Shown here: piece after piece, positions 26,249 through 34,897 of the stretch
Layout: each line of letters starts with the position of its first letter
How positions within the stretch are numbered: the stretch's first letter is position 1
Origin: DATGFB01 sp032160545
GTDB lineage: Bacteria; Actinomycetota; Actinomycetes; Mycobacteriales; Jatrophihabitantaceae
NCBI GenBank assembly: GCA_032160545.1
Contig: JAVHVN010000078.1
Span: 1 to 57,858 of the forward strand
Reading direction: 5' to 3'
Length of the DNA stretch: 57,858 bases
The notes under the pieces: generated by a model
The model's input: only the letters and a program-made list of their open reading frames with translations
Databases searched by the model: none
What the model was told of the DNA's origin: nothing
Position numbers and translations under genes: made by a program

Positions 26249-27043
26249 CGGCTGGTCGAGCAGGGCCGTGATCGCGGCGAGCGCGCGAGCACCCGCCGAT
26301 GCCGGACCCTCCTGCGAGATGCGCGGGCCGGCCAGTTCCACCTCGATCGGGCCCGCGTAGCCCGCCTTGGTCAGCGCCTCGAGCTGGCGGGCGATCGGTA
26401 CGACCCCGTCTCCCGGGACCGCCCGCCCCGGCGTCTGCAGCGTCCCGAGGACGTAGTCACCCAACTGGACCAATGCGAACACGTCGGCGCCGGCACGGAT
26501 CGTGCCCGCCAGATCGCGCTCCGTCCAGGCGGAGAACAGGTCCGCGCACACCCAGACGTTGGCCTGGCGCGCGAGATCGACCACGTCGGCCAGCCGATGG
26601 ACGAAACTGAGATCGGCACGCAGCATCATCGTGTTCTCGACGGCGAGCCGAACGCCGATCGCGTCGGCGTGAGCGACTACGGGGGCAACGGCTTCGGCAA
26701 ATCTCGCCGCGGCATCGTCCCAGCCGAGGTCCGGCGCCGGCCCTGTCGTCGTGTAGAGGACGTCGGCGCACACCTCGGCGGCGATGTCGAGCGCGTGAAG
26801 GAGGCACTCGGCCTCCGCTGCCCACCGGCCCGGCTCGCCCAGCGTGAATGCGCTCGGCTGGACGAGATCGACGACGTCGAAGCAGTCCTGGAGGATCGCC
26901 AGGTTCTCCGCCCGGCGGCCTGCTTGCAGCTGCATCATCGCCACGCCGACCGCGCCGATGCCGGCGGCCTGCAGCTCGCCCGCGAACCGGGCGAAGGGCT
27001 GCTCGCCGAAGCCGATCGTGTGGACGGATCTGCGCGGAAGCAC
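26231..27043 (-). CDS. xylose-isomerase-like TIM barrel (sugar phosphate isomerase/epimerase family)
   Basis: 270 residues from GTG 27043, four bases after the stop of the TetR gene; the longer frame overlaps that gene and is spurious. TIM-barrel strands are visible: IGAVGVAMMQ, FDVVDLVQPSAF, VRLAVENTMM, NVWVCADLFSAW, FALVQLGDYV and PIEVELAGP. Metal-binding Glu/Asp/His positions of the AP-endonuclease-2/xylose-isomerase superfamily are partly present (VEN, ADLF, EVE). The family contains isomerases and epimerases of sugars, inositols and other hydroxylated rings; the substrate is unknown. It is transcribed with the repressor. Confidence 0.8.
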   Translation of the reverse strand: MLPRRSVHTIGFGEQPFARFAGELQAAGIGAVGVAMMQLQAGRRAENLAILQDCFDVVDLVQPSAFTLGEPGRWAAEAECLLHALDIAAEVCADVLYTTTGPAPDLGWDDAAARFAEAVAPVVAHADAIGVRLAVENTMMLRADLSFVHRLADVVDLARQANVWVCADLFSAWTERDLAGTIRAGADVFALVQLGDYVLGTLQTPGRAVPGDGVVPIARQLEALTKAGYAGPIEVELAGPRISQEGPASAGARALAAITALLDQPSGAAG

Positions 27044-27047
27044 GCGG

Positions 27048-27662
27048 TCAGCCGGCCTTGGAGCGCCGTCGGTCCGCCCCTCGCACCGAGATGCCGTCGA
27101 GCAACAGCGACGTGCAATCGTCGGCGAGGTCGCGCAGCGAGTGGCCGGGCTTCGGCTGGTACCACCGCACCGACAGCCACACCACGTCACGGATGATGCG
27201 ATAGAGGGTGTGCGGGTCGATGTCCGACCTGAACACACCTTCCTCGCGCCCGGCGTTCAGCGCGTCGAGCCACGTCTTCTGCACCTCGTTGGCCGTGGTC
27301 TTCAGGTAGCGAAAGCGAGGCTGATCCCGGAGCAGGTTGAAGTCGTTCTGGTAGATCTCGGTCGCGTACGGGTGTGCCTCGACGGTCTGCATCGACGCGT
27401 GCACCAGCGCGTCGATGCGCGCACGCGCGCTGAGTTCCTGCTTCGCGACGGTGCGGTACCGGCTACGCAGGTCCCGCAGGTAGCTGCGCAGCAGCTCGTC
27501 GACGATGGCGTCCTTGGATTCGAAGTGGTGGTAGAGACTCCCCGAGAGGATGCCGACGCTGTCGGCGATCTCGCGAACCGTGGTAGCGGCGACGCCCCTG
27601 CCCGCGAAAAGCTGCGCTGACTTGTCGAGAATCAGGTCTCGACGGCTTCGGGACTCCGGCAT
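27048..27662 (-). CDS. kstR2: TetR-family repressor, KstR2-like
   Basis: 204 residues from ATG 27662; GTG 27674 is an alternative start. The N-terminal helix-turn-helix reads TTVREIADSVGILSGSLYHHF. The C-terminal ligand domain carries QPRFRYL, then EEGVFRSDIDPHTLYRIIRD and WLSVRWYQP, which closely follow mycobacterial KstR2 (Rv3557c) as I remember it. KstR2 represses genes for degradation of the steroid C/D-ring remnant and releases DNA on binding the CoA ester of that remnant (HIP-CoA). Five matching operators in this window support the assignment. Its ligand here may differ, given the different gene set. Confidence 0.82.
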   Translation of the reverse strand: MPESRSRRDLILDKSAQLFAGRGVAATTVREIADSVGILSGSLYHHFESKDAIVDELLRSYLRDLRSRYRTVAKQELSARARIDALVHASMQTVEAHPYATEIYQNDFNLLRDQPRFRYLKTTANEVQKTWLDALNAGREEGVFRSDIDPHTLYRIIRDVVWLSVRWYQPKPGHSLRDLADDCTSLLLDGISVRGADRRRSKAG

Positions 27663-27790
27663 CGACGCTTCCACTCATCTTCGGCGCGGGCAGGCACTCT
27701 CGACGTGTCGGCCGGACGCGGGTGGTGCGCACGCCGTCCGCGCGACAGCCTACTGGTACCGGCTGATCGCAACGGCGTGTGCGCGATGCG

Positions 27791-29005
27791 CTACGCGGGC
27801 ACCGGTTGCGCGTACCGCGCCAGTTCGGTCCGGGCGACGCTGCGGACATGCACCTCGTCCGGTCCGTCAGCGATCCGCAGGATCCGCGCGGTCGCCCACA
27901 TCCGGGCGAGCGGGAAGTCGGCGCTCACCCCCGCGCCGCCGTGAACCTGGATCGCGCGGTCCAGCACGCGCTCGGCCACTCGCGGGGCCATCACCTTGAT
28001 CGCCGCGATCTCGGTCGCGGCACCCTTCGCACCGTGGCGGTCGATCAGCCAGGCGGTCTTGAGGACCAGTAGGCGCACCTGCTCGATCTCCATCCGCGAC
28101 TCGGCGATGTCCTGTCCCACGCCACCCAGAGCGGCCAGTGGCTTGCCGAACGCCGTCCGGCCGACAGCGCGAGCGCACATCAGTTCCAGCGCGCGCTCAG
28201 CCATGCCGACCGCCCGCATCGCGTGGTGGATGCGCCCTGGCCCCAGCCGCGCCTGAGCCATCGCGAAGCCGGCACCCTCGTCGCCGAGCAGGTTGGTCGC
28301 GGGTACCCGAACGTCGGTGAACTCGATCTCGCAATGCCCGTGCTGATCGGAGTACCCGAAGACCGGCAGGTTGCGGACGATCCGCACGCCCGGCGCATCG
28401 ACGGGCACCAAAATCATCGACTGCTGCCGGTACGTCGCGGCTGAAGGATCGGACTTGCCCATGACGATGAGCACCTTGCACCGCGGGTCGGCAGCGCCGG
28501 TCGTCCACCATTTGGTGCCGTTGACCAGGTAGTCCGCACCGTCTCGCACGATGGACGTCTGGATGTTCCGTGCGTCGGACGAGGCGACCGCCGGCTCAGT
28601 CATCGAGAATCCGGAGCGGATCACGCCGTCCAGCAGCGGCGCCAACCACCGCGACTTCTGTTCGTCGGTGCCGAAGAGATGAAGCAACTCCATGTTTCCG
28701 GTGTCCGGAGCAGCACAGTTCAACGCCTCCGGGGCGAGATAGGCAGAGCGTCCGGTCAGCTCGGCGAGCGGCGCGTAGTCGAGGTTCGACAGACCCGCAG
28801 CCGCTGGGAGGAACAGATTCCACAGGCCACGGCGCCGCGCCTCCCGCTTCAGGTCCTCGACGACAGGCGGCAGCTCGTGGTCGTCCGGCCCGGCCTCGGC
28901 CCGCTGCTGGGCGTAGACCTCCTCGGCCGGGTACACGCGTTCGGTCATGAACTCCTCGAGTCGGCCCAGGTAGTTCCGTGCCGTCTCCGACATGTCGAAA
29001 TCCAT
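27791..29005 (-). CDS. acyl-CoA dehydrogenase, ACAD10/11-like
   Basis: 404 residues from ATG 29005 (GGGAGACGCG upstream). The N-terminus FMTERVYPAEEVYAQQ, then RRRGLWNLFLP, SAPDTGNME-type segment (AAPDTGNMEL), MTEPAVASSDARNI and IQVHGGAGVS, are hallmarks of the ACAD10/ACAD11 group of FAD enzymes. In animals and bacteria this group works with a fused or separate APH-like kinase on 4-hydroxyacyl-CoA esters. Such a kinase is encoded at 35844. The gene is divergent from the hydrolase at 29075 with a KstR2-like site between them. Confidence 0.9.
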   Translation of the reverse strand: MDFDMSETARNYLGRLEEFMTERVYPAEEVYAQQRAEAGPDDHELPPVVEDLKREARRRGLWNLFLPAAAGLSNLDYAPLAELTGRSAYLAPEALNCAAPDTGNMELLHLFGTDEQKSRWLAPLLDGVIRSGFSMTEPAVASSDARNIQTSIVRDGADYLVNGTKWWTTGAADPRCKVLIVMGKSDPSAATYRQQSMILVPVDAPGVRIVRNLPVFGYSDQHGHCEIEFTDVRVPATNLLGDEGAGFAMAQARLGPGRIHHAMRAVGMAERALELMCARAVGRTAFGKPLAALGGVGQDIAESRMEIEQVRLLVLKTAWLIDRHGAKGAATEIAAIKVMAPRVAERVLDRAIQVHGGAGVSADFPLARMWATARILRIADGPDEVHVRSVARTELARYAQPVPA

Positions 29006-29040
29006 CGCGTCTCCCGAGAAGTAGGCGTACCGGTTAACCT

Positions 29041-29054
29041 AGCAATCGCTTGCT
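29041..29054. promoter_or_regulatory. KstR2-type operator, one mismatch (site 2)
   Basis: AGCAATCGCTTGCT differs from AnCAAGnnCTTGnT only in the fourth base of the left half-site (T for G). It lies between the divergent acyl-CoA dehydrogenase and hydrolase starts. On the minus strand TAGGTT, a -10-like hexamer, overlaps its left edge. Confidence 0.65.
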
Positions 29055-29074
29055 CGGCCTGAGAGAATCGGTCA

Positions 29075-30019
29075 ATGCCGCTCGATCAACACGTCGGCCG
29101 CTTCCTCGTAGAGAACGGAGCGCGGCTCGGCTTCCCGGCCGGAGCGCGTGACGACCCGCAGCTGGCGGCGCAGTACCTTGCTCGGGTCCGCCCGACCCTC
29201 AACGCGCCGTCCGCGGCCGAGCCCGAACCCGTCCCGGACGTGCACGACGAGACCATGTTCGGCGGCACAGCGGTGCGCGTCTACCGCGGTTCGCCCGAGC
29301 CCGGCCGACCGATTCTCGTCTACCTGCACGGCGGCGGCTGGGTGAGCGGTGGGCTGGAGATGAACGACGCGCTGTGTCGCCGGCTGGCCGCCCTCCTCGG
29401 CTGCGTGATCATCAGCGTCGACTACCGGCTCTCGCCCGAGTTCCCCTATCCCGCCGCGCTCGGCGACACGATGGCAGCGATCGCATGGGCACGCGAGCAC
29501 GGTGAGCGCCTCGGCGGTGACCCGTCGGACGTCTCCGTGGCCGGAACGAGCGCAGGTGGCAATCTGGCTGCTGCCGCCGCCCTGCTCGCCCGCGACCTCG
29601 GTCCGGCGCCATTGCGAATGCAGCTGCTGCTCTACCCCGTGCTCGACGTCCCGACGGACACCTCCTCCTACGTAGCGAACGCCGGCGGCTATCTGCTCGA
29701 GCGTGAGCAGATGGAGTGGTACTGGGACAAGTACCTGCCGCACCGGCGCGCGAAGGTACCGGTGTACGCCGCCCCGGCGCGCAGCGACGATCTCGCCGGG
29801 CTTCCCCGGGCTGTCGTCGTGGCGGCCGAATACGATCCGCTACGCGATGAAGCCGAGAGCTACGCCAGGCGACTTCAGGAGGCCGGCGTAGCGACCGAGC
29901 TCATTCTGTGCGACGGGATGATCCACGGCTTTCTCTCGTTCCTCGGGGCGATACCCGCTGCGGACACCGCGGCGGAGCGGATCGCCCGCGCGGTCCGGAC
30001 GCTCGCGGTCAAGCGCTGA
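29075..30019 (+). CDS. HSL-family (GDXG) alpha/beta-hydrolase, esterase/lipase
   Basis: 314 residues from ATG 29075. The hormone-sensitive-lipase signature HGGGW (about residue 88) and the nucleophile elbow GTSAGGN (Ser about 157) are intact. The acid lies in EYDPLRDEAESYA and the His in DGMIHGFLS. No signal peptide, so cytoplasmic. It hydrolyses short or medium acyl esters or lactones. First gene of a plus-strand set with an LLM monooxygenase (20 bases on) and an SDR, under a KstR2-like site. Cleavage of an ester or lactone made by a Baeyer-Villiger-type LLM step would fit this order, but this is inference. Confidence 0.9.
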   Translation: MPLDQHVGRFLVENGARLGFPAGARDDPQLAAQYLARVRPTLNAPSAAEPEPVPDVHDETMFGGTAVRVYRGSPEPGRPILVYLHGGGWVSGGLEMNDALCRRLAALLGCVIISVDYRLSPEFPYPAALGDTMAAIAWAREHGERLGGDPSDVSVAGTSAGGNLAAAAALLARDLGPAPLRMQLLLYPVLDVPTDTSSYVANAGGYLLEREQMEWYWDKYLPHRRAKVPVYAAPARSDDLAGLPRAVVVAAEYDPLRDEAESYARRLQEAGVATELILCDGMIHGFLSFLGAIPAADTAAERIARAVRTLAVKR

Positions 30020-30038
30020 ACACGCCTCTACAGAACGG

Positions 30039-31229
30039 ATGCCACTCGTGCCCTTCAAGATCGATCTACTGTTCGAGGTCGAGGTGCCCCGTCCCTGGGC
30101 CGATGGCAAGGAGCGCGATCGGTTCCACGAGGCCATCGAGCAGGCGGCATTCGCCGACGAGATGGGCTTCGACACGATCTGGTTCGTCGAGCACCACTTT
30201 CTCGAGGAGGCGGCACACTCGTCCGCACCTGACGCCCTGCTGGGAGCGCTGACGCAACGCACGTCGCGGGTGCGCCTCGGATTCGGAGTCGCGCTCATGC
30301 CAGGGCGGGTGAACCACCCGATCCGGGTTGCGGAACGGGCTGCGGTCATGGACATCCTGTCCGACGGCCGCCTGGAGGTTGGTACCGGGCGATCGAGCAG
30401 CCCGTACCAGTTACGAGCCTTCGGCGTCGACGTCGCCAACACCCGCGAGGAGTGGGAGGAGGCCACCCGCCTCCTGCCGAAGCTCTGGACCGAGGAGAAA
30501 TTCGCCTACCACGGGCGATTCTTCGACTGGGACGACGAGATCACCGTCGTCCCGCGTCCTGTTCAGAAGCCGCATCCGCCGCTGTGGGTCGCGTCCACCC
30601 AGCCTGACACGTGCGCGCTCGCCGGCCAGAAGGGCCTCGGGCTGCTGATGCCACAGCTCGGGGGTCCGGACAACGCGCGCGAGAGCATCGCGGCATACAA
30701 GGCAGCGGTCGCCGCTCCGAGCGACCCGCTGGGGATGTTCGTCAACGACCAGTGCGCCCTGTTCACGTGCGCGTTCACCAACGATGACGACGATCGCGCC
30801 CGCGTGCTGGGAGGTGAGGCGTCGATGTGGTACCTGAAGACGCTGGCGACGATCTACAGCGGCGACTGGGCCGGCCAGCCGCTCGACAGCGTCCCGGACT
30901 CGTATCGCTACCACGCCGAGGTGCGCCGCAAAGGCCTGGTGTCGGGTGGCACGCTGCAGACAGGCATGCGCGGCAGCGATCTCGACAGTGCCGATGCGTA
31001 CGAGAAGATGATCGACTCCGGCGCGTTCTGCGTCGGCGACCCCCAGCAGGTCCTCGCCAACATCGAGCGGTACCGGGCGGCGGGTGCAGATCGCGTCGTG
31101 TGTGTCATGCAACTGGCGGATCTGCGCCACGAGGACCTCATGCGGTCGATCGAACTGTTCGGCACATCGATCATTCCCGCGATCCGGGCCGCGGAGGCGC
31201 ACGAGGAAGCCAACCGAGCGCTTGCTTGA
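30039..31229 (+). CDS. LLM-class (luciferase-like) flavin-dependent monooxygenase
   Basis: 396 residues from ATG 30039. It has the bacterial-luciferase TIM barrel with DTIWFVEHHFLEEAAHS, the RVRLGFGVALMPGRVNHPIRVAERAAVMD region (split by a strand turn) and DGRLEVGTGRS. The EHHF motif and length place it with FMN/FMNH2-dependent members rather than F420 ones, though this is not certain. Such enzymes insert oxygen (hydroxylation, C-C or Baeyer-Villiger cleavage) using reduced flavin supplied by a reductase. A paralogue is at 44331. Its last codons contain KstR2-like site 3. Confidence 0.88.
   Translation: MPLVPFKIDLLFEVEVPRPWADGKERDRFHEAIEQAAFADEMGFDTIWFVEHHFLEEAAHSSAPDALLGALTQRTSRVRLGFGVALMPGRVNHPIRVAERAAVMDILSDGRLEVGTGRSSSPYQLRAFGVDVANTREEWEEATRLLPKLWTEEKFAYHGRFFDWDDEITVVPRPVQKPHPPLWVASTQPDTCALAGQKGLGLLMPQLGGPDNARESIAAYKAAVAAPSDPLGMFVNDQCALFTCAFTNDDDDRARVLGGEASMWYLKTLATIYSGDWAGQPLDSVPDSYRYHAEVRRKGLVSGGTLQTGMRGSDLDSADAYEKMIDSGAFCVGDPQQVLANIERYRAAGADRVVCVMQLADLRHEDLMRSIELFGTSIIPAIRAAEAHEEANRALA
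31213..31226. promoter_or_regulatory. KstR2-type operator, one mismatch, inside the end of a coding region (site 3)
   Basis: ACCGAGCGCTTGCT differs from the KstR2 consensus by one base (G for the first A of CAAG). It lies in the last codons of the LLM gene, 57 bases ahead of the SDR start at 31283, so it may control an internal promoter. Confidence 0.45.
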
Positions 31230-31282
31230 CACCCGACGACGACGCGCGATTCGATGACGCCGTGACCTCATTCGCTTGGCCG

Positions 31283-32071
31283 ATGACCATCGATCTGACC
31301 GGCCGTACCGCAGTCGTGACCGGCGGCAGCGAGGGCATCGGAGCGGCGACGGTGCGCGCGCTGGCGGCGCACGGAGCCGCAGTGGCGTTCTGCGCACGAA
31401 GCGCCGACGCGGGGAACACGCTCGCCGCCGAACTGTCGGGCTCCCCGGGGCTCGTGCGCAGCTACGTCGCGGACCTGTCGGACCCCGCGTCGACCGAGGA
31501 GTTCCTCGATGCGGTGTGCCGCGACCTGGGCGACGCCGACATCCTGGTCAACAACGTCGGCAACTCCCCCTCACGCAACTTCCTGTACATGAGCGACGCG
31601 GACTGGGCCCACTTGTTCGAGCTCAACCTCATGTCCGCGGTTCGCTGCACCAGGCGCCTGCTCCCGCCGATGCGCAGGCAGCGGTGGGGGCGGGTGATCA
31701 TGATCGGGACGGGAGCAGCGAAGTACCCCTCCCCCGCGCTGATCGACTACTCGGCATCCAAGGCGGCGATGATCGCGACGGCCAAGGCGCTGGCCACCAA
31801 GTACGGTGCCGACGGTGTCCTGGTGAACTCGCTGCTGCCCGGCCTGATCCGCACCGCCATGTGGGAGCGCACGGCCGAGGAGGTCGCACAGGCCGACGGC
31901 ACGACGGCCGAGGCCGTGTTCGCACAGCGGGCGACGCGCGTCCCGGTCGGCCGGTTCGGCACGGCGGACGAGGTCGCTGCTGTCGTGTTGTTCCTCGCCT
32001 CGCCGTACGGCAGCTACCTCAACGGCTGCGCCATCGACGTCGACGGCGGGATGGGCAGCGCGCTGTTCTGA
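31283..32071 (+). CDS. short-chain dehydrogenase/reductase
   Basis: 262 residues from ATG 31283 (MTIDLTGRTAV); an in-frame GTG at 31262 is an alternative and neither has a clear ribosome site. TGGSEGIG cofactor motif, NNVG in place of the usual NNAG, catalytic Ser in IMIGTGAAK region and YSASK. The C-terminus has DVDGGMG. It oxidises or reduces a ring or side-chain hydroxyl in the pathway. Ends 14 bases short of the convergent ipdC gene, with no terminator hairpin between. Confidence 0.87.
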   Translation: MTIDLTGRTAVVTGGSEGIGAATVRALAAHGAAVAFCARSADAGNTLAAELSGSPGLVRSYVADLSDPASTEEFLDAVCRDLGDADILVNNVGNSPSRNFLYMSDADWAHLFELNLMSAVRCTRRLLPPMRRQRWGRVIMIGTGAAKYPSPALIDYSASKAAMIATAKALATKYGADGVLVNSLLPGLIRTAMWERTAEEVAQADGTTAEAVFAQRATRVPVGRFGTADEVAAVVLFLASPYGSYLNGCAIDVDGGMGSALF

Positions 32072-32085
32072 CCGTCGCGCGCCGG

Positions 32086-33165
32086 CTACCCACCGCACAG
32101 CTTGGTGAGCACCGCGTCCGCCTCGACCATGATCCGGTGCAGCAACTCCGCACAGCTCGGCAGGTCGTCGATGACGCCCGCCACCTGACCGCTTGCAAGC
32201 GTGCCGAGGTCGGTGCGCCCGTCGATCATGCTCGCGTGCAGCATCATCGGGGTGTTTGCCGCCATCAGCACCTGGCTCCAGCCGAGGTCGTGGTTCTTCT
32301 TCATGGCGAGGCCTTCGCGGACCATGTCACGCCACGAGATACCCGACATTGCGTGAAACGCGACCGCATGCCTGAGCGAGCGGGTCATGCGCGCCGGGGG
32401 CGATGCGCTGATCAGTTTCTCTGCGAACTCGGTGCGCAGGACCCGCTGCGGCACGCCGTCGAGAACGGACGTGACGACGGTGTCGTCCACCGTGCGGATG
32501 AGGTACTCGCGCTTGACGTTGGCCGGGACCGTGCTGTCGCTGGTCAGCAGGAACCGGGTTCCCATTGCGATACCGGCCGCTCCGAATGCGAGTGCCGCGA
32601 CAAGGCCCCGGCCGTTACTCATCCCGCCGGCGCCGATCACCGGGATGTCGACCGCGTCGACGACTTGCGGCAGCAGGATCGATGTCGGCACTCGCCCGGT
32701 GTGGCCACCCGCCTCACTGCCTTGGACGATCACCGCGTCCACCCCCCACGCGGCAACCTTCTCCGCATGCCGTCGCGCGCCGATCGACGGCACCACGACC
32801 AGGCCGGCGTCCTTCAGCTCGCGGATCACCGTCTCCTTGGGAGCGAGCGCGAAGGAGGCGATCCGTACACCGTGCTTGACGAGCAGCCTCGCCCGCTCGG
32901 ACAGGTCGGGGGCATCGCCACGCATGTTCACACCGAACGTGTTCTGAGTGAGTTTCTTGGTCCGCACGATCGCGGCATCCGTCTCGGCGAGAGACAGCGT
33001 GCCGCTGGCAAGGATCCCCAGGCCACCCGCGTTCGAGGTCGCGGCGGTGAGTTCTGGGGTCGCCACGTACCCCATGCCGGTCTGGACGATCGGGTAGCGG
33101 ATGCCGAACAGATCGCACACGGCGGTGCGCAGCGCCGGGTGGAAGGTCCCGTCGGCCGCGGTCAT
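32086..33165 (-). CDS. ipdC: IpdC-like flavin-dependent (nitronate monooxygenase-fold) oxidoreductase
   Basis: 359 residues from ATG 33165, which overlaps the ipdB stop by four bases (ATGA). The 2-nitropropane-dioxygenase-type FMN barrel shows PIVQTGMGYVATPEL, NAGGLGILASG, VVPSIGARRHAEKV, VIVQGSEAGGHTG and GTRFLLTSDSTVP. These stretches follow mycobacterial IpdC (Rv3553), as does the end (SGQVAGVIDDLPSC). IpdC is an NADH-dependent reductase/isomerising enzyme needed for breakdown of the steroid C-ring remnant HIEC-CoA before IpdAB ring opening. The order ipdA-ipdB-ipdC matches Mycobacterium. Confidence 0.9.
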   Translation of the reverse strand: MTAADGTFHPALRTAVCDLFGIRYPIVQTGMGYVATPELTAATSNAGGLGILASGTLSLAETDAAIVRTKKLTQNTFGVNMRGDAPDLSERARLLVKHGVRIASFALAPKETVIRELKDAGLVVVPSIGARRHAEKVAAWGVDAVIVQGSEAGGHTGRVPTSILLPQVVDAVDIPVIGAGGMSNGRGLVAALAFGAAGIAMGTRFLLTSDSTVPANVKREYLIRTVDDTVVTSVLDGVPQRVLRTEFAEKLISASPPARMTRSLRHAVAFHAMSGISWRDMVREGLAMKKNHDLGWSQVLMAANTPMMLHASMIDGRTDLGTLASGQVAGVIDDLPSCAELLHRIMVEADAVLTKLCGG

Positions 33166-33929
33166 GCGGGGACCTCCTTCAGGCGCAGGCCTTTCGGGTC
33201 GATGACCTCGCGGATCAGCCGCAACTCCTCGTCCGTCGGTGTCCGCGTCTGCGGGACGTCCCCCTCGACGACGAGTTCGAAACCGGTGTTGTCGCGTACG
33301 TCGTCGACCGAGACGCCCGGGTGCACCGACGCGAGCCGCATCGAGTGGTCGTCCGTCGCGAAGTCGAGCACCGCGAGATTGGTGACCACGCGCCGAAGGT
33401 CGAGGAAGCGTTCCGCCGTCGCGCCCGCGATCCGGGCGTTGTCATAGCCGACTCCCGACACGACGTCGACCTTGGGTACGAACGTGCGCGTCATATGGCG
33501 CGGGACCCAGTAGCTGGTGGGGTGGTTCACGGTGTTCCCGGGAGCACCCCGGACCCCGAGCAGCTGACGCGTCGGTGTGAAGAAGTCCCCGATCGCGGAG
33601 ATGTTGGCGTTGCCGTAGCGGTCGATCTGGCTCGGGCCCATCATGACGTGTCGCCGCCCGGCCCAGACGACGTCGAAGACCGCCCGGTAGGGGATCCAAC
33701 CCTCGACCGGCCCCGGCGCCGGAGTGCCGATGGCCCAGGTGCCGTCGACGAACAGCGATTCGCCGTCGGACAGCAGCAGGTCCGGCTCGAAGGTCGCCCG
33801 TGCCAGCCGGGCGCCGATCGTCGGGACGGTGCCCATCGGGCTGGCGAACAGTTCACCGTCGCCGCGCCACGCGTCCGCGCATGCCACCACGCAGACGTCG
33901 GCGCGGGTCGCCTCTGCGGCGGCGGTCAT
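33162..33929 (-). CDS. ipdB: IpdB-like CoA-transferase-fold hydrolase, beta subunit
   Basis: 255 residues from ATG 33929, overlapping the ipdA stop by four bases. ASPMGTVPTIGARLAR, LLLSDGES, GPSQIDRYGNANISAIG and VRGAPGNTVNHPTSYW follow the IpdB pattern, including the C-terminal VIDPKGLR. IpdAB has the class I CoA-transferase fold but acts as a retro-Claisen-like ring hydrolase that opens a cyclic beta-diketone-type CoA ester (COCHEA-CoA in steroid breakdown). The upstream 29-codon extension of the frame is within ipdA and is not used. Confidence 0.92.
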   Translation of the reverse strand: MTAAAEATRADVCVVACADAWRGDGELFASPMGTVPTIGARLARATFEPDLLLSDGESLFVDGTWAIGTPAPGPVEGWIPYRAVFDVVWAGRRHVMMGPSQIDRYGNANISAIGDFFTPTRQLLGVRGAPGNTVNHPTSYWVPRHMTRTFVPKVDVVSGVGYDNARIAGATAERFLDLRRVVTNLAVLDFATDDHSMRLASVHPGVSVDDVRDNTGFELVVEGDVPQTRTPTDEELRLIREVIDPKGLRLKEVPA

Positions 33930-34789
33930 GCCGGCACCTCGGCCCGATCGGCCAGGACCTCGCGTTGGTAGTCCGCTTCGTCGCCGGCCAGATACCGATC
34001 GACGAAGCCTGACCACAGCTGCGGATCCTTCGCGGCGCGCGCGTACTGCGCCTGGAAGATCTCGTCGCGACCGTAGTCGGGTGCGCAGGAGGTGAAGTGC
34101 GCGCCGTTGGGTGCCTCGACGACACCTGCCACCATCCAGCGGCTGATGCGCAGGGAGGTCGGCCCCGCGGCCGCCAGTTCAGCGGTCGGGACGATCCGCT
34201 CACACGACACGTAGGCACGATCCGCCGCCGCGCAGAACAGGTCGTCGAAGTAGAGGTCCGGACCGAGGTACTGCGCGTTACCGCGTTCGTCGGCACGGTT
34301 GAGGTGGACGAGCGCCGCGTCGAGCCGGATCGCCGGGACCGCAGCGAGCGCCTCGGCGTCGGCATACGGCGACACGACGGTGCGCAGCTCGGGATTGACG
34401 CGCATGACGTCCGAGCCGATACCGGCCCGTGCCGGCAGGAACGGCACCCGCCACTGAGCCGCGAGCAATCCGAGCTGAACCATTCCCTCGTCGTACTCGG
34501 TCACCTCGATCGCGCCGGTCTGGCGAGCGGTCTGGAAGTTCGGGTCGAGCGGGATCGAGTCGAGGGAGACGAAGCCGTACACCGCTCGCTTGACCTTGCC
34601 GGCCGCGCACAGGAGCCCGACGTCGGGGCCACCGTAGGAGACGACGGTGAGGTCACGGACGTCGGACCGCAACAGAGCCCGCACGAGTGACATGGGTTTG
34701 CGCCGCGAGCCCCAGCCACCGATACCGATCGTCATGCCGGAGCGGAGCTCGGAGACAACCTGGGTCTCTGTCATTCGCTTGTCAGCCAC
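33926..34789 (-). CDS. ipdA: IpdA-like CoA-transferase-fold hydrolase, alpha subunit
   Basis: 287 residues. GTG 34789 is preferred to GTG 34819 because AAGGCGG lies nine bases upstream. GMTIGIGGWGSRRKPMSLVRA, VSYGGPDVGLLCAAGKV, YGFVSLDS, YDEGM and VVEAPNGAHFTSCAPDYGRDE follow mycobacterial IpdA (Rv3551). It forms a heterodimer with IpdB and together they hydrolyse the last carbocyclic ring in the known pathway. First gene of the ipdABC operon, with a perfect KstR2-type operator 50 bases before the start. Confidence 0.92.
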   Translation of the reverse strand: MADKRMTETQVVSELRSGMTIGIGGWGSRRKPMSLVRALLRSDVRDLTVVSYGGPDVGLLCAAGKVKRAVYGFVSLDSIPLDPNFQTARQTGAIEVTEYDEGMVQLGLLAAQWRVPFLPARAGIGSDVMRVNPELRTVVSPYADAEALAAVPAIRLDAALVHLNRADERGNAQYLGPDLYFDDLFCAAADRAYVSCERIVPTAELAAAGPTSLRISRWMVAGVVEAPNGAHFTSCAPDYGRDEIFQAQYARAAKDPQLWSGFVDRYLAGDEADYQREVLADRAEVPA

Positions 34790-34839
34790 GTGACTCAACC
34801 GCCTTGAATGCCCTGCCACTTGGAAAGTTCTTGTAATCT

Positions 34840-34853
34840 AGCAAGCGCTTGGT
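34840..34853. promoter_or_regulatory. KstR2-type operator, perfect match (site 4), ipdABC promoter
   Basis: AGCAAGCGCTTGGT fits AnCAAGnnCTTGnT at all defined positions. On the minus strand it runs directly into TAGATT, a good -10 box, so a bound repressor would cover the promoter of ipdABC. Confidence 0.8.
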
Positions 34854-34897
34854 AGGTGGTACACCGGACGTTCTCGAGCACACCTGAATTCGCGAGT

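Noticed and set aside
31276..33447. A 723-codon plus-strand frame across the SDR and ipdCB
   Set aside because: It is out of frame with the SDR and antisense to ipdC and ipdB, which match known proteins.
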